From Owenia fusiformis (taxonomy: Eukaryota > Annelida > Polychaeta > Sabellida > Oweniidae), in contig CAIIXF020000003.1 in the NCBI GenBank assembly GCA_903813345.2, positions 14,338,931-14,402,930 of the forward strand: a stretch of 64,000 nt of DNA. The letters are read 5' to 3'. The notes below the pieces were generated by a model. The model ran no database searches. It worked only from the letters and a program-made list of their open reading frames with translations, and was not told the origin of the DNA. The translations under genes were made by a program, and so were the position numbers. The number at the start of each line of letters is the position of its first letter. Position 1 is the stretch's first letter. This document shows positions 1 to 12,790 of this stretch, piece after piece.

Positions 1-185
1 GAACAATTTTCATCCAATTTACACAAAAATTGTTTTAAAACGTGTAGAAATGATCTCTGTCGTCCAATTTTACTTAGCTGAGCATCTAAAGTTGTATAGG
101 TATGTAATAAAATGTCAAAAGGTGGCAAAAAATGAAAAATTCTCTGGTTTCATGCCAATTTTAGAGCCTGGGATTCAAGAGGTTA
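1..185 (-). repeat. Dispersed repeat P, copy cut by the window start
   Basis: The reverse complement of this segment matches 36339-36515 over its whole length, from CTCTTGAATCCCAGGCTTT through GATCATTTCTACACATTTTC to GTGTAAATTGGATGAAAATT. The copies are in opposite orientation and clearly diverged. The element type is unknown; the true boundary is outside the window. Confidence 0.7.
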
Positions 186-2072
186 ATGGCTCCAAAAGGG
201 GCTGTTATGGCGTTTCATTTAAATCTTGATCACCAATATTGTATGAAGGCTGTAAAAGGTGAGGCGGAAATTTCAAAACCATATATATTTGAGAGTGCCT
301 ACTGCGTCATTGTCACATGGAACCATAATTATTATTTTATAATATTAGGAACTGGATTGTTTGTATTTAGCCTGTTCAGTAGGATACCAACAAGACACAA
401 ATGAACTATTGTTCTTGCTTTTAGCACTTTATTTTTGAGTGAATCTATGTTATATTGCCAAGGACTTTTTAGTCCATCAGCCTTTAATAATGCTAACACC
501 TGAGGCTAAAGAATTACATAAATCATGTTTTTAAGGTACTAAATGGAATAAGAATTAGTGAGGAATAGAATTGGCATGCAAGAAGTCAGTATTTTACTTT
601 GAATTTCCACTATTTCTGATGCTTTACAGTGTTGATAAAATCAAATGTAGTTTTCACTGGATTTTACTAGAATTGAAAATCGCAGATTGTTAGCTTATTT
701 ATGCAGCTAATAAAGGGTTTTGATGAGAGAGTTTGACTGAATCAAGGCTTGATTAAATCTCTAAATTGAAGAGTTCAGACCAAGCCATGTCTGACAAAGT
801 GTATCAGTAATAACATAGAAATTGAATAAAGCAGAGATGTGTATATACCTAACATGGGCTGTCTGGATCATTGCAAAACCATTTTCTAATTCGCTAAGTA
901 AGACACCGTAAATGATCGTAAATGATTCTGTATCAATAGATGTTTAGTGTAGTATCCTATAAAGCGTTCTATATTGTGCCGTTAGCTTCTAACGTAATTG
1001 GTAAAATATTAGAGGATTGGATTCATTGGCGCTCACTTTGTTATGGTTAGGCCAATCAAATAAAGGTACGATATTAAGGGTAAGTAACATACTAATTCAT
1101 CTTGATGGTCATATTTTGAAATTCAAATTAGGCAACAAAAAAGAGGAATTAACAAGGAATAAAGTATTTAGACGTGTAGTTAATACTTTAGATTATACAG
1201 AAATCTAAGAAAATGATGTGCTTTATTCAAATTTAAGAGAGAAACGAGTAGAATACTGATGAAGTCAGAATCAGGTTTGAGTGATATTTTCTTCTCATAA
1301 TATCTTTTAATAATCTGTAAGGACAAAAATTGAGTTATCTTTTAATGAGGAACTGTCAGATTGTGACATTATCGAATATTAAGACTACATCATAGAGACA
1401 AAATGGTGATATTGTCCTAAAACGTTATTGTTCTCATAGAAATAGACTTATCCTAAAAGATTCTAACAATTTATCATTGAGACCATTAAGAAGCAACGAT
1501 AACAGTTGAGATGTGGAATAAGTATGTTATTTGGATTAGTAGCATAGAGTGACCATTGTCTATTAAAGAGGATATTCCTTCAATATATTTTAATATGGAT
1601 ATACTGGATATGATAGAGATACTGTGGCATTACCGTTTGATCAGCTCAAGGAAAAGACTTCATTTTATTTGAATTGAAGAAAATAGTTTACAATTGTAAG
1701 TGTTTTTTATGTCAGGGCCTAGAATGATTGATTGGGCCATCATCCTACTGTCATAGTTCTTGCCTATAGGGATATTAACTAAAATGTAAAAAATCACAGA
1801 GGTCACGTATATTTCACACAATCTATCTAAAATTTAAATGATCTGCCTAATTTTTACGCATTTCTAAACAATTTAGAGAGTTAGCTTTGTGGCTGTTAAG
1901 TTTATTTGTTGTAATTATTGTTTTATTTTTCATGTGTTTTGTGTTTTAAGTCATGGCTTAAAGAAATTTTATTTACAGTCTCATTGAGTGCATTGACATA
2001 TATCAGATACCTTGATTGATACTCAGGTCAACCACATACTTGTGCATATATACTATATATTTTTTTTACATG

Positions 2073-2245
2073 CAGGCCTTTAGTCAGGGGTGGGGGTTTG
2101 ACCAAATGATTTTCAAAATCATGCAGTTTTTCACCATTTTGAGCACTTTTTTGATTTTTGAAAAAAATTGTTAAATATGAACTCCCATTGAATTTCTTTT
2201 CAAAAACACCCCCCCCCCCCCTGGAAAAAGCTGGTTACAGGCCTT
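2073..2245 (+). mobile_element. MITE family F, degraded copy
   Basis: Starts CAGGCCTTTAGTCAGG and ends near CTGGTTACAGGCCTT. It shares the internal CAAAATCATGCAGTTTT with the better preserved copy at 56270-56437. A poly-C run lies near the 3' end. Confidence 0.6.
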
Positions 2246-3751
2246 ATATGTGCACATAAAAAACTACATTCCAGCCTTATACATGACATACATGTAGCTG
2301 ATAATGTACATCAAAATGGTTTTGAGATGATGTTCACCAAATTCAGGCTTCCCTTCTGGCTGAACAATTTCTAAGAATTGAAATTGATTGAACATGGAAT
2401 TTCTAGGATTCAACCTTGTCAGTCGTCTTAGTAATTTGTGTATGTTGTTAATTTTCATTATCCGTGTTAATTTACATTTTTACAAAATTACTCATGTATA
2501 TTCCATAGTTAAGAGACATGCAGCAAAATACTTCCTGGTTGCAGGTACATGTATCTATATTCATGTGCCATCATCATCAATTATGTTACCAAGGATTTTG
2601 ATCTATGGCTCTAACACCATCCAACTATTTCTGTTTTGGTTTTCTGCTTGGAAAAATAGATCACATTCAGCCAAAAAATCTTAATTCTAAAATACATGAT
2701 CTAAACATGACTATGAAATCACTCCCTGAGTTTTTAATCAACACCAAGTCTTGACACCTCAATAAAAAGGAAATACATATTCATTCAAAAAGACACTCCT
2801 CGAAACACCCGTATCACCTCTCCACGTTATATAAAGGTTACACCATTCTGTTCGATATAAAAAAAACAATTCTTGAAACAAAACTCTCAACAACAGTGTA
2901 CTACCCTAATTTTTCCTTTTTGGTAAAAATATCTCAATGTTCCATCTTTTTGACAGATCGAGTGTTAATAAACTGCCAACAGGGTAACATATAACTTTTT
3001 CAAAATGTTGATTTGGTGTGGCACCATTTGCTATAATCTAAATGAAACCTAAGTGCTATTTTTCAGAATGTAGCATAAATCACTAGAAGTCAGTGCAAAC
3101 GGGTATTGCTATACTATCCGCTAAAACTAATCAGCTTTTGTGAAATAGTTTTCATGTTGTTATTTATCAGATTGTATCATGCAACATTTCACTAACGACA
3201 CCAATACTGAAGATTTATCCTAAGGGAAACATTTAATGAGCTTCTAATGACAAAAAAATGTTTTTACATGTTTAAGGATCTGACTGTTTTCAATTAGGTA
3301 TTGGTTATATGGAACGGACTGATGTAAAAAATTGCTCTCAAATGATGTGTTCAATGCTAACATGTTGTTTGAAACTTCTAAAGTATATTTCCCTGCATGC
3401 AGAGTCCAGTTATAAACCACCCTCTGCATCGTACATAGTATAGACTATATTACTGTTTAGTAGCCCTGCCCTTAAACTTAGTGAGATCATAGATTTATTG
3501 TAGACTGAAAGAGCGAAGATGAAGCTTTCTTTTAAGATGCAATGTTGAATATAAAGGGTGAAAGAATATCTTCAATTGTTAAAGAATTTGTACAGTAAAC
3601 TTATCTAAATTTAACACTTTTGGCATAGGTTGGGATATTTGGGGTTTGTTTTCGTGTGACTGGTTGATATTTTCTTTTCTTATTATTACTATGTTTTGAA
3701 GCACTCCTTGATTTTTCCCATTGTAAATTTTTTGTTGACAAGGCCTAATAT

Positions 3752-5468
3752 CATGCCCGGTGATCGTGAAAATGGGACGGAGGGGGGGAGCAGGCAATAT
3801 CCGCTAGAAAATTCAACAAATCTGGTAAAATCATTTTTTCAAGACAGAGTTTACGATTGTATTGCAAATTGAATAAGCGCACGGTATGATAAAATATGTT
3901 AGGTATTCTAGGATTATTTTTCAACCGATACTCTTTTAAGATATAAGATCTATTAAAAAAGGCGCAACGCAACCAACGTGCAAAAGTCAAAGTTTTTGCT
4001 ATAAATCAAGCAACAATGGACTACACGACCTGTAATAAATACTTGTAAGTGATGTTATCATAACTAAATTAATGTCATTGCTGAATTTATAAAATAAGTT
4101 TCCATACGTAAAATAAAAAATAATCGAAAATAATTAAAATGGGACGGAGGGGGGGAGGGGACAGAGGGGGGAGTAACAATTCTATAAAGTGAAACAACTT
4201 CACACGAATTCTTGTATTTGAAAAATGAACTCATTAACTTAGTAAGAAACTGGATGATATACCCCTGGAGACTGAAAAATGGGGACATTTGGAGTAAAAG
4301 GACTTAACCTTTAGCGTGCTGCCGGCGGACTCGTCCGCCGAGACTAAAATGTCTCTCACAACTGCCGGCGGACCCGTACGCCCGATTTCAAACTTTTAAA
4401 AACTTTACTTTTTCGCGCCATTTGTATTGTCCAATTAGATTGCCCGATTTATTCAGTGCCTAACATGACTTCCTGTTGACCTAGAAATGGCGATATTTCG
4501 AAAAATAATTCTCAATTCAACAATTTAAACAGTGTTTTAGTCGTTTTTAGTGAACGAATCGTACAAAATGGTGGACAAATACGATCACAACGAAAATGTG
4601 GAGGAAATAGATTACGATTTCGAGCTCTTTAGGCTCTTGGAAGCCGATAACGGTCATCGAAAATAGAAATTAGAATGTTTTCTGAATTGAAAAATTGAAC
4701 ATTCGATCGCTGCAAATTCAGATTTGGATTCTGACCAGACGAAGAGGCGGAGCGGCGGATTCCGGAGGAGTATTCATGGTATATTTATGCCCAGTCGTGT
4801 TAATGTACGAAAAAATTCATGAGAACATTTTTTTCATGAGCCAGGCCACTGTATCTTCCCTTTGTGAAAATTTTATCCAGATTCATTCAGTAGTTATTGA
4901 GATATTAATTATTTAGTCCAGGCATATCATTTTTTGCACTCTTTGAAAAATAAGCCAGTTGCGTGGGATATATTTGCTGAAATAAGGCAGCATGGTAAAG
5001 GTTAAAGTCGCGAAACATCTCTAATCATGTCTTATATACATATTGCTCCCCCCCTCCGTCCCCTCCCCCCCTCCGTCCCAAATTCATTATTTTCGATTAT
5101 TTTTTATTTCACATATGGAAACTTATTTTATAAATTCAGCAATGACATTAATTTAGTTATGATAACATCACTTACAAGTATTTATTACAGGTCGTCCAGA
5201 CCATTGTTGCTTGATTTATAGCAAAAACGTTGATTTGTGCCTGTTGATGGCCTTGCGCCTTTTTTAATAGATCTCATACCTTAGATGCGTATCGTTTCAG
5301 AAAAAATCCCAGAAAACCTAACATATTCTACCATACCGTGCGCCTATCCATTTAGCAATTCAATAGTAAACTTTTTCTTGAAAAAATAAATCTTCCAGAT
5401 TTGTTGAATTTCCTAGCAGAAATTGCCTGCTCCCCCCCTCCGTCCCATATTCACGATCACCGGGCGTG
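3752..5468. mobile_element. Foldback element E, copy 1 (about 420-bp inverted arms, 5-bp target duplication)
   Basis: Terminal repeats CATGCCCGGTG / CACCGGGCGTG. AATAT flanks both ends (3747-3751 and 5469-5473), a likely 5-bp target-site duplication. The left arm (3752-4180) and right arm (5044-5468) are reverse complements, each bounded at both its ends by a G-rich motif around GGGACGGAGGGGGGGAG. A piggyBac-like element is nested in the spacer. A second complete copy lies at 40415-41249. No transposase is seen; short ORFs in the arms are probably by-products. Confidence 0.88.
4308..5001 (+). mobile_element. piggyBac-like non-autonomous element nested in the foldback element
   Basis: TTAA flanks both ends (4304-4307 and 5002-5005). 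The 16-bp ends CCTTTAGCGTGCTGCC and GGCAGCATGGTAAAGG form an inverted repeat with 13 of 16 positions paired. Both features define the piggyBac superfamily. Subterminal GC-rich palindromes (GCCGGCGGACTCGTCCGCC) sit just inside the left end. A 32-codon reading frame at 4568-4666 starts MVDKYDHNENVEE and is acidic, like piggyBac transposase N-termini; the rest of the transposase is missing. Confidence 0.82.
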
Positions 5469-5616
5469 AATATGTAAGATGAACTAGCATTCTGGCGATC
5501 ATTATTCCCAAATGTGTTTGCAGTAGAATTATAAGGACACTTCTTGAATCCATTTTCATTTGCGACTTGAGCTTATTCACATTGAAAGTGTTCACTTTAA
5601 TTAACAATTTTTATAA

Positions 5617-5761
5617 CATGGGGGTCATTAACTGAAACTTCGTAAAGTTACAAAATCGTAAATCAATTGTTGTAACCATGGATATAATGACGTCACAGTT
5701 AGAGAACAATGGACTTTACGAAATCTTAACTTTAAGAAGGTTCTGTTAATGGGCCCATGTT
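5617..5761. mobile_element. Short hairpin MITE (family Q)
   Basis: Left end ACATGGGGGTCATTAACTG and right end GTTAATGGGCCCATGT are imperfect inverted repeats, with TTCGTAAAG / CTTTACGAA paired further in. A related degraded copy is at 12470-12565 (AACCTGGGGGCTATAAACAG to CTGTTAATGACCTCCTGG). A perfect TGACGTCA palindrome lies at 5688-5695. Confidence 0.55.
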
Positions 5762-6469
5762 CAATGACTAATCCTCTGTCAAAGGGTATTTCATTTTATT
5801 GCATTTCCCATGATCTGGGACTGTGACGCCTTATCTTGAAGGATGGCTCATTGATACAATTGACATTTTCAAATTCAGAACTTTAGACCTTATTGACCAT
5901 TTACATGGCTGTCTCTCCCTCTAACTATTGAATAATGTAGAAATATTGATTTTGAATCATCACACATAAATGTCTTGTTAATTCAACTGGGTGTCGTCCA
6001 TTAATTGAACCAACAAGAATTTTGCATGTGGTTTTCGCCACTCCTTAAAGGTTTTCATGTTAAAAATAAGGTGTGAGAATGTTGTCCTTATAGAAGATTA
6101 CAGATTTTGAAATATCAAGGCAATTGAATTTATTCATAATCTTCCATCATTCCCCATTTCTATATATAAAAACACATATTAAAAATGTTCAACTTTTGAT
6201 TTCATTTTCTGTTTTCATTAACAAATTGTATCTGCGGGTATTTAGATGTATTGATGGTTATTCAAGCATATTTATGAGTATCTGGTGTTAGTATCATTTT
6301 AGTTTATTGAATTCAGTATGTAGATATGTTGGAAGGTAATTTTTATTTATTACAGCAGGGGCAACTACATGGAGGTATTATATGAGATTATGTGTATTTA
6401 TCATATTGGGACATTTACTTATCATTCCAAATGAATTATTATTTGCAACTCTGCATGTCAACGTCTAGT

Positions 6470-6752
6470 ATATAGATGAAACTCTCGTTTAAAGAGGCAA
6501 AAACAAGGCATATTTTAGAAAGGGTAGCTATTAGCAATTAACTATCTGACATTGGGCTTTAAAACCATATGGAAGCCAAAACACAAAGGGCATGTACTGG
6601 TAAAATATTGGCTATCTTGAGTGAAAGCCTTGAGTATATGTAGACGAAACTTCCTTTTAAAAAAGCAAAAACAAAGTATTAGAAAGGGTAACCATTTGCA
6701 ATTTACTATCTAAACATTGAGCTATAAAACCATATGGTAGCCAAAACATTAA
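6470..6752 (+). repeat. Direct duplication of about 115 bp
   Basis: Copies at about 6470-6588 and 6638-6752 share AGAAAGGGTA, GCAATT.ACTATCT, TAAAACCATATGG and AGCCAAAACA in the same order, with many substitutions. It looks like an old tandem duplication. Confidence 0.6.
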
Positions 6753-7021
6753 TTTATACCTGTTGTGGTAATATATACCTAGGTATATCATTAATCTGCT
6801 GGTTACCTGTACTGGAAAAGGTATTCATATATAGCTAGGTAAGATCTATCAAATTACAGCCAATCAGAAGACAGTATGGTATTTTCTCTAATGAGCACAT
6901 AGTGCAGTTTACATTTTTTAAATTTAAATGGGGTTCGGAGGTCAGTGTTTGGCATTTGGTGGTCGGTGGAAACATTTTGCATGTTAATGCCTTGTTTTAT
7001 CAAGCTATTTCGCTATTTCAT

Positions 7022-7368
7022 TGCGTCAGTAGAACGGCAAAAATAAGAAATTGGGAGACCATTGTGCAATAATATATGGAAAAGTATATTCATAATGTAC
7101 ATGAATGACATTTGTATATTTCAGATTTTTTAGTTTTTTGTGCAATAAGCCTTTGTTGTCTTGTAATTTGTAGAATTTCAGCCATGTTAATCTTATTGAA
7201 AATAACATGGCAGAGAAGCATCCAAATATAAGAGGCCACACACTTTATAAGCCAAACTAGAAGCAATCCAAGATATACAAATGTCATTCATGTACAATAG
7301 GAATATATTTTTCCATGTATTATTGCAAAATGATATTTTGATTTCTTATCTTTTATTTACTGACGCAG
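7022..7368. mobile_element. MITE with about 95-bp inverted terminal repeats
   Basis: Left arm 7022-7117 (TGCGTCAGTA at the tip) and right arm 7262-7368 (TACTGACGCA at the tip) are complementary over nearly their full length. A stretch of about 55 bp at 7066-7120 pairs with 7274-7330 with only a handful of mismatches. The loop is about 145 bp. No convincing target duplication was seen. Confidence 0.75.
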
Positions 7369-8517
7369 TTAAACAGTAGTATTATAGACTCTGTATGAGA
7401 GTAACCAGTGTAGATGTTTTAGACTGTGATAAAATAAGCTGCAATACAATGCAGTATGGTTACGAAGCACCAGGCCTGGTACTAAAGAAAACTACATTTG
7501 ACATTTATTATCTCAAACTATGGAGAATTTAGTAGAATGCAATTTATAAATCTAAAACAATGGTTCAATTTGGAGAATCTAGTTGATTACTTTGATCAAT
7601 GACGAACAATGGAATGAGAATAAAACAAATTTGTTCAATTCCATTAGTTGTAATTTAAGAGACAATATCAAAAGAGCAAAAACCAAATTGAATCATTTCT
7701 TATTTAATCATCTAATATATGAGCCTCAACACAGGAAAACTGGTTTTATGACAGAAAATATAATTGTGCTACAGAGGCTAAAATATACCCAAGATTAAAA
7801 TGAAAATTTGTTAAATTCAAATCCTTCTTTTTGTTTATATCTACAAGGAAAAATTGTTAAAGACAAAAGCCATGACTCACTTGAAAGGTCTCTTTGTGCT
7901 TTATAAGATAAACAATAATCAAAATATTGAAGAATCTGTGATAAGACCCCCTTTCCTGTGCCCTGGCTCATAATATATTTTTTCCTTATTCATTTTATTT
8001 GATATTATAATTTCATTGTTGATATTGTATTATATAAAGTACTCTTTGTAAAAGTGCTATATACAGACATTACTCTTGGAGTAAGAAACGGTCCTTTGAT
8101 GTATTATCCTGTATCCATTCAGAATATGTTGTCAGAAAATCACTGTTTATTTGATTTTCCACATTAAATATTTGGCATTCATTTCACATTTAAACTCCTA
8201 TAAGATGCCATGAAAACTACATTTGAGATTATTGAGATGGTATTAGCATCAAATTGTGAATCACTTTAGTCAGAGGGATTGGTTATTAGCTAGGTATTCA
8301 GGGTAAAATATTAACCTAAACCCCTCTCATCTCGCTTATGCCTCATATCTACGGGGTCTGTATCTTGCCAAAGTCGTAAGAAATATGCAGCGTAAAATAT
8401 AAGGATAAGCAGTGTAATATAGATTTTCTATCTCGATTTTGTGAAGCTACGGCCACCAGAGAGCAAATGTGACTGAGGCTTATTAGACAAACATTGGAAT
8501 ACGAGGGAGTCTCCATA

Positions 8518-8708
8518 GGATTTTTTCTCAAATAGGTGTAGAATTCTCATTTTCACAATTTAGACCTAAATTGCTCAAAATATGTTCATTTTCATGATTT
8601 TTCTCATTTTCAAGTGGGTGCAAACGGCGTTTCAGATGGGTGGAAGTCTGTTTTTAAAATCTCAAGTGGGTGCTGCGCCCACTTGCTTTAATGCTGGGGA
8701 GATCACCG
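8518..8708 (+). mobile_element. Dispersed family B, copy 1 (about 190-bp MITE-like)
   Basis: Shares the ordered blocks TTTTTTCTCAA, AAATTCTCATTTTCACAATT, TTTCTCATTTTCAAGTGGG and CCCACTTGCTTTAATGCTGG with five other copies. In better copies the outer ends read TCTCCCCAGG and GCTGGGGAGAT, a short inverted repeat. Transposon origin is inference; no coding capacity. Confidence 0.75.
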
Positions 8709-9192
8709 AGGGGTATGGTTTACCTGATGCTGTTGTCTGATCTCCATAAATATCGGGGCAAGATTAGATGTTTTGTTAAGTCAAGTATGGCTGTCAGTTA
8801 CGGAAGTGTTATAATGCTTGTCATTTACGGAAGTATTTATGTATTGCCGGATCTGGAAATACGAGGGTTCAAAGTGACACAACTTGCTCCTTTACTTTGA
8901 TTAATTTTCTCTTCATGTAATGTTTTGTTGTAAATTAGTTATTGTTCAGAGAGGTCTGATATATTGTTGTGTCTCAACTTTGTAAGATCATTCAGTGTTT
9001 ACTCATTGTGACCAGTTTGTATCCAAACTCTCACTTTTCTTACTACTGTATACTTACCCTTTCAAAGGTTTGACTTAATTAATTGTCTCTAGGAGAGAGC
9101 CTCGCCACTCTATAAGAAATAATCCTTTCATACATCCTTCCTAAGAAAGCTTCATGATATACAAGACAATTTTTGACTATGTATTCAGTGTT

Positions 9193-9393
9193 CTCCCCCA
9201 GATTTTTTCTCAAGTATGTGCAAAATTCTCATTTTCACAATTCAGTCCAAAATTGGTCAAAATATGCCCATTTTACATAATTTTTCTCATTTTCAAGTAC
9301 TGTAGGTGCAAATGAAATATCGGGTGGTTGCAAGCTTGTTTTTAAAATCTCAGGTGGGTGCTATGCCCACTTGCTTTAATGCTGGGGAAATCA
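9193..9393 (+). mobile_element. Dispersed family B, copy 2
   Basis: Starts TCTCCCCCAGATTTTTTCTC, ends CCACTTGCTTTAATGCTGGG, followed by GAAATCACTGAT. Same block order as copy 1, about 490 bp downstream of it. Confidence 0.78.
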
Positions 9394-10147
9394 CTGATAT
9401 TCATAGACGATATATTTATGTGTCCTCCTCAGAGTATATAATTTTACTGCTAGCTTCTATTGATATCAGGGTATCACTACACATTGCCCAGTCTTTTATG
9501 AGAAAGTGAATGGAGGGAATAACAGGGGCTTGATACGAGGCTTATATGTGCATCTCTCCCATCTAGTGACTTGAGAATTAGATATTGCATAACGAAAATT
9601 TGATATCAATTCTTTAGTTGATAATTCAATTATCTACATCTACTTTGTTTTCTTCAGGAGAATATAATCAGAATCAAATTATCAATATATATTACAGTAT
9701 TATCTTTCTTAGATATAACCATATTACACTTTCTGAGAAAACAGATAATCACAGAATAGACTGAAATAATGTTTTTATTCTCAGATTTCTTTTTTCATTT
9801 TCTCTTTTTAGTGAATTTCCATCAATTAATCATTCAATGTAAAGGTTGACATTAGGTTAATGGGAATTGATTATTTATTGAAACCTACCTGTAGATACAG
9901 TTTTTGCATTAAGAATTTAAGAGGTAGAAAGATCTACCCTTGAAATGTTTTATTAAAAGAGGTTAGAAACTGAAAAATTGGGCATGAATTGAATTACCCC
10001 CCCCATCCCTTTTCTGTTAGATGATATGTTTACTTTGTAATCCCCTTTAGTTATTCTCAACAAGGTTCTGAATCCTATTTTTTAATGTCTCAATATTCTA
10101 TCCTTGTGACATGGTGCAGGAATTTTTCAACGATCAACTTTATATGT

Positions 10148-11513
10148 CATTTCAAATTTTCAGCAGGGTAACATGCTATTCTCAGATTTTCAAGAAGGTG
10201 ACATGTAATTCTCAGATTTTCAATAGGTTGACATGCAATTCTCAGTTTTTCAATAAGGTGACATGCAATTCTCAGATTTTCAAGAAGGTGATATTCCATT
10301 TTCAAATTTTGATAGGGTGACATACAATTCTCAGACTTTCAATAAGGTGTCATGCAATTCTCAGATTTTCAATAAGGTGACATGCAATTCTCAGATTTTC
10401 AAGAAGGTGATATTCCATTTTCAAATTTTGATAGGGTGACATACAATTCTCAGACTTTCAATAAGGTGACATGCAATTCTCAGATTTTCAATAAGGTGAC
10501 ATACAATTCTCAGTTTTTCAATAAGGTGACATGCAATTCTCCGATTTTCAAGAAGGTGATATGCCATTTTCAAATTTCGATAGGGTGACATGTAATTCTC
10601 AGATTTTCAATAAGGTGACATGCTATTCTCAGATTTCCAAGGTGACACGTAATTCTCAGATTCTCAATAGGTTGACATGCAATTCTCAAATTTTCAGTAA
10701 TTCGACATGCAATTCTCAGATTTTCAAGAAGGTGATATGCCATTTTCAAATTTCGATAGGATGACATGCAATTCTCAGATTTTCAATAAGGTGACATGCA
10801 ATTCTCAGATTTTCAATAAGGTGACATGTAATTCTCAGATTTTCAATAGGTTGACATGCAATTCTCAGTTTTTCAATAAGGTGACATGCAATTCTCAGAT
10901 TTTCAAGAAGGTGATATGCCATATTCAAATTTTGATAGGGTAACATGCAATTCTCAGATTTTCAATAGGTTGACATGCAATTCTCAGATTTTCAATAAGG
11001 TGACATGTAATTCTCAGATTTTCAATAAAGTGACATGCAATTCTCAGATTTTCAATAAGGTGACATGCTATTCTCAGATTTCCAAGAAGGTAACATGTAA
11101 TTCTCAGATTTTCAATAGGTTGACATGCAATTCTCAGTTTTTCAATAAGGTGACATGCAATTCTCAGATTTTCAAGAAGGTGATATGCCATTTTCAAATT
11201 TCGATAGGGTGAGTATGCAATTCTCAGATTTTCAATAAGGTAACATGCAATTCTCAGATTTTCAATAAGGTGACATGTAATTCTCAGATTTTCAATAAGG
11301 TGACAAGCAATTCTCAGATTTTCAATAAGGTGACATGCAATTTTCAGATTTTCAATAGGTTGACATGCAATTCTCAGATTTTCAATAGGTCGACATGCAA
11401 TTTTCAGATTTTCAATAAGGTGACATGCAATTCTCAGATTTTCAATAAGGTAACATGCAATTCTCAGATTTTCAATATGTTGACATGCAATTCCTAGATT
11501 TTCAATAGGGTAG
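10148..11513 (+). repeat. 30-bp minisatellite with higher-order organisation (about 45 units)
   Basis: Monomer core GTGACATGCAATTCTCAGAT followed by TTTCAATAAG, period 30. Every 4-9 monomers a divergent unit reading AAGAAGGTGATATGCCATTT with TTGATAGGG appears (near 10287, 10406, 10556, 10735, 10911 and 11180). Spacings of about 150-180 bp between several of these show higher-order repeats. Open frames on both strands follow from the period being a multiple of three. A related array is at 47115-47550 in the opposite orientation. Confidence 0.95.
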
Positions 11514-12599
11514 TGGGTTGCTATGATTGCTCAAGGGTGATCACTAGGTAGAAATAGGTTAATTTTACCTTTAAGTGTTTATTTACATGTGTCACTTGTA
11601 TTATATTTTTAGTTTCAGGTTGAAGTCCTTAGAGAGTGAAAAAATAGATTGATTTAGTCAGAAAATTTGTAACTGGCATGCCTTTTGGCTTATTTTGATA
11701 AATAATATAATAGAGAAGCAGTAGAGATCATCTGTACTATAATTGTGAGTCATTAACTTTACCTTGCATTGACTTACCCTTGAAATGTTTTGACATAAAC
11801 CTCAATAGAAACTCTTTAGATAAGAAGTTATTCTTTCATCTCAACTTTCCATTTAGAATACTCAGAATCTACCATACGATAAAACATCCAAGGACGACAC
11901 CGTCATTTCATATTTCAAGAGCTTATCAGCATCAATTTAATCCAAATTATTATCTATCCCTCCTCAGAGGCTAGGAGTTTACTGCTAGCTTCTGGGTTTC
12001 AGGGTACCTTACTTTAAAGGTCAGTCCTGGTCAGTTGTAATATATTGTTGATTGGACAAGTCAGACACAGACACTTATGTAAGATTAAGTAACAAGCATT
12101 AAGGGAGTCATTATTGGGGAGTCTCAATTAATTAAATTGATTAAGTACCATACAATATACTTTACGGCAGTTATTGGGTAAATGGTCTATTGAATGCCCA
12201 TGGTAGCACTGGAAAAACAGAGACTTTCCATGAATTGCTCTGGTACAAGACTAGACTGAGTAAAATTGAAGGATGTTATGCCTGCAAGTCTACATAAACA
12301 ACACTACCTCAAACTTGTAGAATTATAGCCAATAATTGTTTGAATATAAGTTAGTATGTTGAATCAATAAACACACTTAAGGATGTATTTTGAAGAGTCT
12401 CCTTTCAGTCTTCCCTTTTCCCTTATCTAATCAATAGTATAGACAGTTTTGTATTCATAACCTCCTTAGCTGTTAACCTGGGGGCTATAAACAGAAACTC
12501 CATAGAATTAGGAATTTGTAAAGTTCATTGTTCTACAACTTTTCTGTTAATGACCTCCTGGCTAGTCAGGAGAGCCATGCTAGATTGAGGCTGCATTTT

Positions 12600-12790
12600 T
12601 GCCAGGCCTTTTTAAAAAATGACAGCATTGCTTTGTTATTATGTCACCACCAGAAGTAGTAACATATTAATGGTTATAGTTTTCAACCTTTTTGTGGAAG
12701 GTATTCAAAGGTTTGCATTTGGCAGTTGGTGTTTAGTATCTGCAACAAATGGCAGGTAGTGACATTTTGCGTAGTAGTAAGCAAGCTACT
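12600..12790 (+). repeat. Dispersed family A copy with flanking duplicated segment
   Basis: Shares about 170 bp with 13185-13370, including AAAATGACAGCATT, TATGTCACCACCAGAAGT, GTTTTCAACCTTTTT, GGTATTCAAAGGTTTGCATT and AACAAATGGCAGGTAGTGAC. Similarity begins upstream of the usual family A start, so the pair is a local duplication rather than two independent insertions. Confidence 0.78.

Noticed and set aside
3751-3990. Similar 79-92-codon ORFs in foldback arms (3751-3990 minus, 41010-41288 plus)
   Set aside because: They share residues such as NIFYHTVRL and DLLNFLAEIACS because the DNA arms are homologous. A third arm (right arm of copy 1) has a stop in the same frame, and no domain is recognisable.
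5688-5695. TGACGTCA as a CREB promoter site
   Set aside because: A single 8-mer inside a short hairpin repeat with no nearby first exon; not enough to call a regulatory site.
10111-11497. Overlapping ORFs on both strands resembling a repeat protein
   Set aside because: The 30-bp minisatellite gives open frames on both strands; units diverge without any sign of codon constraint.
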